64,000 bases of DNA from the NCBI RefSeq assembly GCF_009727055.1, contig NC_052357.1, positions 10,471,251 through 10,535,250 on the forward strand, in the 5' to 3' direction. Of this stretch, positions 51,151 through 61,225 are shown piece after piece; position 1 is the stretch's first letter; every line of letters starts with the position of its first letter. Under the pieces are notes generated by a model that was not told where the DNA came from, did not search any database, and worked only from the letters and a program-made list of their open reading frames with translations. The position numbers and the translations under genes were made by a program. This DNA comes from Benincasa hispida. Taxonomy: Eukaryota > Streptophyta > Magnoliopsida > Cucurbitales > Cucurbitaceae.

Positions 51151-52073
51151 TGTAAACCCCAAACCCTAATTTTCTTACCTAAGTAAGTTATTTATTATGA
51201 TTAATTAAAGTTAAGTATAAGCTAATGTTATGTTTGTAGGGAAAAGCTTGAGGATGGTTAAAGAAGGAAAAAAATAAATAAATAAACAGTGTTTTAAGGG
51301 TGGAAGATGAAGCTCTTGGGTAGCAAGGTATTAACGCACTTGATAAGGGAAATTTGGATAAGTGTTGAAGCATTGCATTGAAGACCTTGATGCGTTGATG
51401 GGTAGGCGGCAACCATGCTCATGGAGGTTAGACGAGCGCAAGTTAGGCGTGAAGCATAGAAAAGATGACTAAGTGTTGGCTGAGAGTGTGCCATGCAATG
51501 GATGTGGGCTATACGTTGGCCAAGCCTCATGTGAGGTTAGTTGGGTAAAGATGTGTCCGGCAGAACAAGGAAGGCCTTAGATGCATGGTTGTGGTTATGT
51601 GTTGGATAGGTAAGAGCTGCAAGAAAGGAAAGCCAGGCAATGACCCTAGGCCAAGCGATGGATGCAAGATGCATTGAATGTGTGCATTGGCCAAGGGGGT
51701 GTGCATCCAGATGTTCCATGCGATGGTCAGAGGGTGTTGAACCATGTGTTGGTTTAAGAGGTGATCATAGCTTAACCACCAACTTGAGTGGACCAGCTGT
51801 CTAAACCCATTTAGTGGGCTAGCTGGCACGTTGGCCTTAAGCTAAAACATGTAGTCTTAGCTATATAAAGAAGGGCCTCAGTTCAAGAGGTCGGTTTGAG
51901 CAAACTATTTGTGTTATTGAGGTGATTCTAGCCATTTGAACGAGTATTGAGTGAAGTTGGAGCTCCAGGGCTGTCAGAAGGAATCTCTTAAGGATTCAAG
52001 TTGAAATCTAAAGAATCTCTTAGGATGAGCACGCAAGTAGCTTGAACGACCAGGTGTTGGTGCTAGAGGACAC
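51151..52073 (+). repeat. unassigned LTR-like repeat, left part
   Basis: It begins TGTAAACCCCAAACCCTAAT, like plant gypsy LTRs, and contains a TATA box (TATATAAAG at 51862-51870). No credible ORF. It continues at 53750-54120 after the solo LTR. Confidence 0.4.
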
Positions 52074-53749
52074 TGATGCATTATTTTATGAGATGCGGTG
52101 ATGGAAATGCATTGAGCAACGAGTTTTCTCAGTAGAATCCAAGTATAAACCCCATCGAGTTTCCTGGTAAGTCCAAGGTCAAACTCAGGGATTTGGAAAA
52201 ATGGTATGCGGTGGTAATTTTCAAGAAAACTTTGCGGTAACCATTAATTCAAATAGTTGTTTTGGGTTGTTGTTTGCGGTAATAAAATAAACAAATGCAG
52301 CGGAGTTTCAAAAAGAGTTGATAAAACGGAAGATGCAATGAGTATGCGGTGAACAGGTTGAGAAGGGGTTTGGCTAACACTTCCTAGGATGCGTTCATGT
52401 TATGCGACCATGAAACACACATACAATAGTAAACCATCTCCCGACACGAATGCTACGGCTTCTAATGATAGAACACATACGATATATGCGATGAGTCTAT
52501 AGGACCTACACATAAGCCTCTATTCTTATTTATGCGATGACAAAATGACACACATACAAACAAGGAGACCACATAATATCATAATCTATCTCTAGGATGC
52601 ATGCAATGTAGGTTGGCAAATAGAGCTTATCTCTAAGTCCCTATCTCTTGCTTATGCAGATCTAATCTTGCTCTCTCGAGTCTAGATTCTAACCTAGCTC
52701 TCTCAAGTCTTAGGTTCTTTCTTTAGACTCTCTTTTGAGTAGCTCTAAAGAGATGTTGGGCATAACATAAAACAAGATAATCGCAAGCAATGAAGATCCT
52801 AGGTCATGTTAGCTTAGTTCTTCTCAACCCATTCGGAAAATTTAGCTACTCATGCATGCTAATAGAGTGAACAGATGTAGATAAAGAAATTCCATTGTAT
52901 AGATATAGAGTTGAAATACAAAATAACAATGCAAGGAGAGAATAAAGAGCCTGGTAGCAATCTCTTGCTTCCTAGGCTTTTATACTGTTTTTTCTACTTT
53001 GTTCAAAAGATAGTCTCTCTCTCGCGAGAGTCGGCCTGCTCTTTGCTTTTCTACGCCTCTGGGTTCTCTCTCGAGTTACCCTGAGCAATCTTCTGGCGTC
53101 TCTTCCCTTCTCTCGCTCCGCCTTCTAAATGAAAAGGAAAACTATGAACAAGGCTATTCTAACTAAGGGAAAATTCTCTAAGTATCTGAACTCGTTGAAC
53201 TAGCTGAACCCTTTTCTGAAGGTTGCCTTCGGTATTTATAGAGCTTCGGGGTGAAAGGCGGCTTCTCTCTTATGATTGCTCAGATGGGATGGCTTTAATT
53301 TTCTGAATGATGCGCCGAATATTTGTCACTGAAAAGCTGAGTGTACTTGTTATCGTTAGCGGCTTGTCAACTTGATTTGGATTCGATCGTCATCAGCTTT
53401 CTGTCCCATTGTCATTAATTATGCTTTTCACCCAGATGCGCCTACCAAGTTGTACCGGCTCTATGCGACAATCCTTCTTGAGCAGATGTTTGCGAGCACA
53501 AATCACCGCAAAGCCTTGCGGTAATGCTGCGTTCAACCGTTGATTTCTTATGATCGTACTTTTCACCTTGCGTCAACGCATATTCTGCATAAAAATACAA
53601 AAGTTAACTGTTTTTATTCGATGGATGCATGCGACCACAATGTCATGAACTTAATGCTATTTGGACGCAATCTAACATATTTTATCAACACAAACCTTCA
53701 TTGTTTAATAACTTAGCACTATAATAACGTGCATTTCTGCCCATTATCA
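52074..53749 (-). repeat. solo Athila-type LTR
   Basis: This 1,676-bp LTR has TG...CA ends and is highly similar to 1045-2727 and 3643-5315. On the minus strand it starts TGATAATGGGCAGAAATGCA at 53749, with a TATTTATAG near 53233 (minus TATA box). No primer site or polypurine tract adjoins it. The flanks GACAC (52069-52073) and GATGC (53750-53754) agree at three of five bases, with two transitions, and may be an aged target duplication. Confidence 0.85.
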
Positions 53750-54120
53750 GATGCGTGTGCGAAGAACTAAATTATGTGTAAGGGATGTGATAGGTTGTGC
53801 AGCAGGTTGTGTGCAAGGCTGTGCAAGTAGGCGTACAACGAGTTAAGAGCAAGGGCTGTCCGGAGTGTGCCTGGGCGCACGACTGAGTGCGTGCATAGGC
53901 ATGCGCTGGCACATGGGTGGTGCTTGTGGCCACATGGTTTAACATCCACACCCAATAATTTTCTAAGTCTTGAACGCATAAAAGAGGTACGCGTTAGAAT
54001 GGATGATGTTTTAAGTCTATGTTAAGCTTATTTAGTTGAGTAAGTCTGACAAGAAGGCCAATGGCATTAACTCCATAGGGTTAACGTCAATAGAAGAAGC
54101 CTATCAACCCTAGGAGGAAC
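53750..54120 (+). repeat. unassigned LTR-like repeat, right part
   Basis: GT-rich sequence that continues 51151-52073. No gene is seen. It ends at the start of the Athila D LTR, where GGAAC (54116-54120) would be one copy of the target duplication. Confidence 0.4.
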
Positions 54121-55695
54121 TGATAACTTGTAGAAATACAAGTTATTTTTGCTCTTAAGTTGGAACAACTAAGGTTTTTAATGATAAATTCTCCTCATTT
54201 TTAGAAAAAAACTCATGGATTTATTCAAACATTAGCAAACTCATACAAAAGAAGTTTTATTACTAAATATCGTGGCACTAACGCATTGTATTGCAGATTT
54301 CAATGCAAGGATTAACGCTAACACATTAGACAAGTGCCGCAGGAAAAGCTCTAATGCAAGGGCCCATACATCAGAGGTAGTTCAACGCAGAGAAGATTCA
54401 TTGCTCTAGGCTGATTGTGTCACATCACCACTTGCAAGTATGGGCACCTGCAGCAGGTGGCGTTTGAAAAGCTTCCAAGCAGTAGGCGGTGTCTAAAAAG
54501 CTTCCAAGAGTCAAGGGGCTGACCAGGACATGGACTTTAATGCTGCCCATTCACCAAGTGGACGTGACCAACGCCTATAAATAGATGAAGTCCCTCTAGA
54601 GTTAAGCAGTTCGGAAATTATCAAGATCCTTACTCTCTGTATATTGTAGTCATAGTCTTAGTTCTGTAGAAGCTGTGCCGTGGTGTCGAGACGATAAAAA
54701 AGGTTGATAACCACCACCACTGCCGGTCAGGGAGCGGAGGAAGCCACTCTTGAGAAAGACACTTCATCCACTTCCTATACAAGTTCGTACACAATGAGAT
54801 CAAGCCAAAAAACTACAAGAAATTGTATTCTTTGGCTTGACTCAGTTTCCTTCTTATTTATCGCTTTCATTCCATTTGATTGAATATTGTTTTTGTAAAG
54901 ATTCCTTGTTTCTTTATAAAATTCATATATTTGATCCATCATACTTGCTATTATTTATTTCTTGTTTATGTTGAATGCATTAAAATTTATGCACAACTTC
55001 ATTCTAACGCTCAAGCCAACTTGACAACTTGGTAAAAGCATCTTTAATTTAGACTATTCGAAAGAATAACTAAGCTGCATTAAGTAGGATGTCTAGTACA
55101 ACTAGAGATAGACTTACTGGTGTCCATTGCATTTTGTGTTAGACGCATGTATCCTAGAGTTAGGCTTTGTATGTTATTCACGTTGAAAAATGTTGAATGA
55201 AGTCTGACGCATAAACAAAAGATAAGCAAATCATCTCATCTCATTCACGTCACATCCTAGTTGTGTACACTCATCTTAGATCGACATGTCCACTTACCTT
55301 AAACTCCATTTTCGCATGATCCATCATTCACCACTCCCCTTTTGTATCTTCTTGCACAGGCACAGCAATTTAGTGTAAATAACACATTTCTCACATTCAT
55401 TTAGGAAAACCCCTATAGTAGATACAACGTAAGGTCTGCGTTTGGTTAACTGAATCCCTGAGATCGACCCTGGACTTACCAGGAACCTAAATTAGATTTA
55501 TACTTGGGTCTGATTTAGGAAAACTTGAACGTCATTAGGAGTTATGTGCGTTCTGTGCATATATCTAACGCCTCAATGTGTTACAATTACTTAAACGCAT
55601 CAAAGCAATAAACACATCACTTATACTTAAGAACTTATTTCTCCAATTTATTTTGTACAATACACTCCTAGAGCAAATCACGATAGCAACGAACA
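54121..55695 (+). repeat. 5' LTR of Athila D
   Basis: The 1,575-bp LTR opens TGATAACTTGTAGAAATACA and ends ...GAACA at 55695. The first 26 bp form a perfect hairpin with a GAAA loop. A TATA box, TATAAATAG, lies at 54576-54584. GCCGTGGTGTCGAGACG near 54677 starts a GC-richer part, likely within the transcribed leader. Confidence 0.93.
54576..54584 (+). promoter_or_regulatory. TATA box of the Athila D LTR promoter
   Basis: TATAAATAG, about 455 bp into the LTR, should drive transcription of the genomic RNA. Equivalent boxes occur on the minus strand in the other LTRs of this type. Confidence 0.7.
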
Positions 55696-55701
55696 AGTTT
55701 T

Positions 55702-55719
55702 TGGCGCCGTTGTTAGGGA
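55702..55719 (+). other. primer-binding site of Athila D
   Basis: TGGCGCCGTTGTTAGGGA is complementary to the tRNA-Asp 3' end with two mismatches in the inner part. It follows the LTR end after the conserved AGTTTT spacer. Confidence 0.93.
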
Positions 55720-55808
55720 TTCAGAAGAACTAACCAAAAATTTTGTTTGTATCTGTTGTAGGAACACGTCGGTTGAGGGAGTATTACAAGCTACGCCTAA
55801 GCTTATGA

Positions 55809-57200
55809 ATGTTTATGAGTAAGGAGAGCACTTCTGAATTCAGATACGACCCCGAAATTGAAAGGACCTTCCGGCATAGGAATCGATCCAATCATCGTCG
55901 AAAGTTAAGGCAGCAATTTCTCAGACAAGAAGACAGGCAACGAGCAATGGCGAAAGAACAGGCAAATCAGCAACTAGCTCATGCTGCTCAGAATCCGAAC
56001 CTGATGGCAAATAGCAGCACGCGTCCCATGAGGGAGTACGCGTCCCCTATACTATATAATTTCTCTCCAGGAATCATATACCCAACGCCGGATGGAACCA
56101 GGATCGAAATGAAATCAGTTATGCTTCATATGCTCCAAAGTGCTGGACAATTTGGGGGTGGTCGTGGTGAAGATCCTCACGCCCATATGAAGTGTTTTCT
56201 GGAAATGTGTAATTCATTTGTGATTTCTGGAATCACCCGAGAGACGATCAGGCTATCCTTGTTTCCCTATTCTTTGTGTGATGACGCAAAACAATGGGTG
56301 AGTTCATTGTAGCCTGGTGAAATCACCACCTAGGAGAAGTTGGTGGAAAAATTTATGCAAAAATACTTCCCACCTACCACTAACGCGAGGAGGCGTCGAG
56401 AGATTATGAACTTTGAACAAGAAGATACTGAGACCTTATTCGCCGCATGGGAGCGTTTTAAGGGCTTAGTCAAAAATTGCCCAAACCATGGACTACCACT
56501 GACTATCCAAATGGAGACGTTTTATGGAGGAATGAATAGAGCATCACAGATGGCAACAGATGTAGCAACGACTGGTGGACTTATGGACAAATCCTATACT
56601 AAGGCTAAAAGATATTAGACCGCATTGCTAAACACAATATGGAATGGGTGGATGATACATATGATGGAAGAACTGATAGGAGAAGGAGATCTCAGAACAT
56701 TAATTCTATTGATGCCAACGCAATAGCCACACTTTCTGCTCAAGTGGCTACGATGACCAGCCTTCTGCAGAACATAACGCTGGGAAACGCATCAAATCAG
56801 CAGAAGGTGAATCAGGTAGAGGCGTTTGGGCAGCCTATGGTTAGCTGTATGGGCTGTGAAGATCCTTACTCCTATGATAAATGTCCACAAAACGCTCAGT
56901 CAGTATGCTTCATAAAAACCAACCCATTCTCTAATACATATATCCCTGAATGGAGAAACTATCCGAATTTTTCTTGGATAGGAGGAAATCAGCAAAAGCA
57001 CCATTCAGGGGTGAACCATCAGTAAAGGAATGGACCGCCGCCTACATTTCAACAAACTTATCAGCAGCATCAACAGCCTTTTAATAGAGGATAGGCGTCG
57101 AGCTCAGGATCTCCGCTTGAGAACCTATTGAAGGAATACATAGCTCAGAATGACGCGTTGCTAAAAAGCCAGGCATCATCTATCAGAAACCTGGAGATCT
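55809..57200 (+). pseudogene. Athila D gag
   Basis: The ATG at 55809 reads MFMSKESTSEFRYDPEIERT. Capsid blocks follow: ILYNFSPGIIYPTPDGTRIE, AGQFGGGRGEDPHAHMKCFL, LVEKFMQKYFPPTTNARRRR, WERFKGLVKNCPNHGLP and METFYGGMNRASQ. After a frameshift near 56615 come VDDTYDGRTDRRRRSQ and the zinc-knuckle-like CMGCEDPYSYDKCP (about 56850), then NYPNFSWIGGNQQ and LLKEYIAQNDALLKSQ. In-frame stops occur near 56310, 56333, 57023 and 57092. Gag would form the particle. Its frame continues into protease without a separate start. Confidence 0.92.
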
Positions 57201-57223
57201 AGGTAGGGCAGATAGAAAGCGAG

Positions 57224-58435
57224 TTGAAAAACAGGCAGCCCGGAGTTCTACCTAGCAATACCGAAACACTTAGGAACAATAATGGAAAGAAGCAATGTCA
57301 CGTGGTGATGTTGCAGAGTGGAAGAGCTCTTGAAGAAAGAAGAATGATTCCAAGAAACAGCAGCCCTTCGAAAGAATGCATTACACGTTCAATGGATCAA
57401 GAAGAAAGAACGCCCGAAACCACAAGCCATTCGAAAACTAGTATGTCTAACGCGAGAAAGCCTGAGATGCCGCTGAATACACCATTCCCTAAGCATCTGA
57501 TGAAGAAGAATGATGAACATCAATTCAAGTGCTTTCTTGAGCTCCTAAAGCAGTTGCACATCAACATTCCACTTATAGAAGCTTTGGAGCAGATGCCAAC
57601 ATATGTAAAATTTTTGAAGGACATTTTGACGAAGAAGAAAAGAGTCAGTGAGAAGGAAGTAATAGCGCTAATGCAGAAGTGTAACGCGTTAGTAAGCAAT
57701 AATCTACCAAAGAAGCAGAAGGACCCTGGGAGCTTCATAGTTCCTTGTTCGATAGGAGGATTGGATGTGGGTCATGCGTTGTGCGATTTAGGAGCCAGCA
57801 TTAATCTCATGCCACTTTCAATTTTTAAGAAATTGGGAATTGACGAAGCACAACCTACTTATATTACTCTTCAGCTCGCAGACAGAACAATTAAGTACCC
57901 AGAAGGGAAGATTGAAGACGTTTTGGTGAAGGTTGACAATCTTATATTCTGAGTAGACTTTATTATCTTGGACTATGAAGCAGATAGTGAGGTACCAATT
58001 ATCCTTGGACGCCCCTTCTTAGCTACTGGGAAAGTTTTAATTGACGTGCATAAAGGTGAATTAACTATGCGCGTGGACAATGAAGAGGTGAAGTTTAATG
58101 TGCTCAACGCATTAAAGTTCCCAGATAGTGAAGATTGTCAACTAAACAGTATTGAGTTGCCTGAAGAAGAGACCCATGTATGTGAGGTCCTTGCGTTGGA
58201 AGAGAACATTAAAGAATCAGAGCCGCCAAGTCTGAGTGAGCGGCGGACAAAACCAACACGTCCATCACTTGAAGAACCACCAGAACTCGAGTTGAAAAAG
58301 TTACCTGGACACTTGAAATATGCATTCCTTGGAACCAACAACACTTTACCTGTGATCATTTCCGCAAATCTCACAGAGCCTAATGAACAATCTCTCTTGC
58401 AGATGTTGAAAAAGCACAAACGTGCAATAGCCTAA
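57224..58435 (+). pseudogene. Athila D protease region
   Basis: After a Lys/Glu-rich linker (57224-57700), the aspartic protease is seen at 57720-58080: GSFIVPCSIGGLDVGHALCD, LGASINLMPLSIFKKLGI (active-site Asp in CDLGAS at 57780-57797), then ADRTIKYPEGKIEDVLVKV, and after a stop at 57950 the flap and C-terminal block VPIILGRPFLATGKVLIDV. The acidic linker to RT (58100-58435) includes PPELELKKLPGHLKYAFLG, a conserved lead-in to Athila RT. It would cleave the polyprotein. Confidence 0.9.
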
Positions 58436-58980
58436 ACGCTTGCGGATATCTGTGGCATTAGTCCATTTTATTGCATGCATAAGATTAGGCTTGAAGAAGG
58501 GAAGTCGGGGTCAATCGAGCCTCAAAGAAGGTTGAACCCCATAATGAAAGAAGTGGTTAAGAAAGAGATTTTAAAATGGTGTGACGCGGGAGTTATTTAT
58601 CCAATATTAGACAGTAGTTGGGTAAGTTCAGTCCAATGCGTTCCCAAGAAAGGGGGAACGACCATGATAGTCAATAGTAATAATGAACTCATACCCTCGA
58701 GCACTGTCATAGGCTGGTGCATATGTATGGATTACCGGAAGCTCAACGCAGCAACTAAGAAAGACCATTTCCCACTTCCTTTCATTGATCAAAATAGATG
58801 GTGGGTCACATCTGTATGGATTACCGGAAGCCAAAATAGTTTCTAGGGCATGCTGGCTTTTATAGATGGTTCGTTAGAGGATTCTCTCAGATTGCGCGAC
58901 CTCTGAGCGCATTACTAGAGGCGAACCGACCTTATGACTTTAATGAAGACTGCACTGACGCATTTGAAACTTTAAAGTAT
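58436..58980 (+). pseudogene. Athila D reverse transcriptase, catalytic core deleted
   Basis: RT begins with ISPFYCMHKIRLEEGKS, KKEILKWCDAGVIYPI and SSWVSSVQCVPKKGGTTMIV, then ICMDYRKLNAATKKDHFPLP (to 58790). The palm with the catalytic Asp pair that should follow is missing. The sequence jumps near 58800-58860 to the connection region ([20 protein letters not shown]). The junction contains a second, imperfect copy of GTATGGATTACCGGAAGC (58724 and 58811). Confidence 0.92.
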
Positions 58981-59442
58981 GTGCTGACAACCGCCCCAGT
59001 ACTGATAGCACCGGACTGGACGCATCGTTTTATTCTTATGTGCGATGCGAGTGAAGTGGCAGTAGGAACAATGTTAGAGCAGAAGAAGGGTAACTTGATA
59101 CATCCCATCTCCTACGCGTCCAAAACACTAAATGACTCTCAGGAACACTATACCACTATTGAAAAAGAAATGTTGGCTGTAGTGTTTGGTATTGAAAAGT
59201 TTTCGATCTTAGCTGTAGTGTTTGGTATTGAAAAGTTTCGATCTTACTTAGTTGGTGCGTCAACCACCATATACACCGACCACTCAACCATAAAATTCTT
59301 GATGAGCAAAAAGGACGCTAAGCCAATATTGATAAGATGGGTGCTGCTGCTACAAGAGTTTGATATTGATATCCAAGACAGAAGGGGAACAGAAAATCAA
59401 GTGGCTGACCACCTATCCAGGCTAGAGAATCAAGAAATGTAA
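58981..59442 (+). pseudogene. Athila D RNase H with a 12-residue duplication
   Basis: Ty3/gypsy RNase H blocks: [20 protein letters not shown] (Asp), [18 protein letters not shown] (Glu), [20 protein letters not shown] (Asp), [31 protein letters not shown]. All three acidic residues are present. [10 protein letters not shown] occurs twice in a row because of a 36-bp in-frame tandem duplication (59176-59247). The domain would degrade the RNA of RNA-DNA hybrids. Confidence 0.93.
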
Positions 59443-60771
59443 GCCCAAGAAAGTGAAATCAAGGACGTATTTCCTGATAAAAGCCTGTTTAGAGTTGAAG
59501 GCAGGGAACCTTGGTATGCAGACATAGTCAATTATTTAACCACCAAGTAAGTCCCTGGGAACTTCAACTCTCAGCAAAAGAAACGGTTAGTTCATGACAA
59601 CAAGTTTTATTTTTGGGATGAACTGTTTCTATATAAACAAGGCCTTGACTCCATAATGCGTTGTGCGTCCCAAAGGAGGAGACACAATGCATCTTAGTCG
59701 AGTGTCATGACTCTCCTTACGGAGGGCATTTCGGTAGACAAAGAACCGCAGCAAAAGTCCTTCAAAGCGGATACTTTTGGCCCACCCTCTTTAAAGACGC
59801 GAGGGAGTTTGTTTGAAAATGTGACCCCTGCCAATGCACCGGGAATATTTCTTCAAGGGACGCAATGCCCTTGAACAATATTCTCGAAGTTGAGTTGTTT
59901 GATCTTTGGGGCATAGACTTTATGGGACCCTTTCCCCTGTCCTGTGGCCAACAGTACATCCTGCTTGTAGTAGATTATGTATCTAAGTGGGTAGAAGCAG
60001 TGGCCTGTGCTAGGAATGATGCGTCCACTACCAGGAATATCTTTACACGCTATGGAACGCCAAGAGCTCTGATAAGCGACGAAGGTACGCACTTTATTAA
60101 TCGCATCATTCCCAAATTACTTGCAAAATATAATGTTAGGCACAAGATTTCCACTGCCTACCACCCACAAACAGGCGGTCAAGTGGAAGTATCAAATCGA
60201 GAAATCAAGTCCATCCTAGAGAAAGTCATCAATGCAACACGGAAGGATTGGGCACAGTGGCTGGATGAAGCGCTCTGGGCCTACAAGACTACTTACAAAA
60301 CTCCTGTAGGTATGTCTCGTATTTGGAAAAGCCTGTCATTTACCTTTAGAGTTGGAGCACAAGGCGTTTTGGGCAGTTAAGAAATTGAACATGAACTTGG
60401 ACGCCGCAGGCGCTCAATGCAAACTTTAGCTCAACGAGCTCAATGAATGGCGATTGAACGCGTACGAGAACAAAAAGTTGTACAAAGAAAAGACAAAGCG
60501 TTGGCATGATCAATGCATCAATAAGAAAGAACTTGTTTTTGGCCAAAAAGATTTATTGTTCAATTCACGACTGTGTTTGTTTCCAGGAAAGCTAAAATCC
60601 AAGTGGTCAGGACCTTTTATCATCAAGACAATCGTCCCACATGGAGCTGTGGAAATAAGAAGAGAAGATGGCACTAACGTGTTCAAAGTAAATGGCCAAA
60701 GAGTAAAGCCTTACTTTGAAGATGGACTAGAATGCCAAAAGTCATCTCTCGCACTACGTGAAGCCAATTGA
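59443..60771 (+). pseudogene. Athila D integrase, broken
   Basis: The zinc-binding N-terminus is recognisable near 59700-59840 (CHDSPYGGHFGRQRTAAKVL, SGYFWPTLFKDAREF, then a TGA, then KCDPCQ). The core at 59865-60380 has [20 protein letters not shown] (Asp), [20 protein letters not shown] (Asp) and [18 protein letters not shown] (Glu), so the DDE triad is intact. A frameshift near 60315 is followed in another frame by the C-terminal domain (60454-60771: LYKEKTKRWHDQCINKKELV, KLKSKWSGPFIIKTIVPHGA, VNGQRVKPYFED). It would integrate the cDNA into nuclear DNA. Confidence 0.92.
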
Positions 60772-61225
60772 GGCTCGCGTCGAAGTATCCCTGCGTTTGC
60801 ATCGCCATATATTCCATGGATGCTTCCTCTATCTTTATCTTTTTGCATTCTGTATTTTACGATGCGTTTGAGTTTGTTGATTTATTTGTTTGGTTGTTTT
60901 AAGACCATTCTTTGTTTTTGCTTTTATAAAAGTTGGAAACTTGCTTGTTTTTCTTTAAAAGATTATGTATAATCGGGTTAGGAACAACGGACGCGTCAGA
61001 CGCAAGTCTAATGCATGGCCCAGTTGAAGGGACGTGTCTCGAGAACACAAAAATACTCGAGTATTTAGATAACCGAGACGTCCCTTCAGCTTTGCATTTA
61101 TTACAGACGTCAGGTGCCGCCTAACGTCAGCCACGAATTCTCTCAGCCTATAAAAAAAACCTAACGATTCGAAGTCTCCTTCTTCTTCTTCATTTTCACT
61201 TTCGAGCTCTCTGAAACAAAAGAAA
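60772..61225 (+). other. Athila D spacer between pol and ORF3
   Basis: About 450 bp without coding content. 61145-61160 (CTATAAAAAAAACC) and the following CT-rich tract could be a promoter and leader for ORF3 by analogy with other envelope-bearing retroelements, but a splice-acceptor route is equally possible. Nothing decisive is visible. Confidence 0.4.

Noticed and set aside
51188..51829. Minus-strand Cys/His/Pro-containing open frames
   Set aside because: They fall in an LTR-like repeat with a TATA box on the other strand. The composition follows the GTTGG- and ATGC-rich DNA, and no domain is visible.
54116..54120. GGAAC as a proven target duplication for Athila D
   Set aside because: The right end of the element is outside the window, so the second copy cannot be seen.
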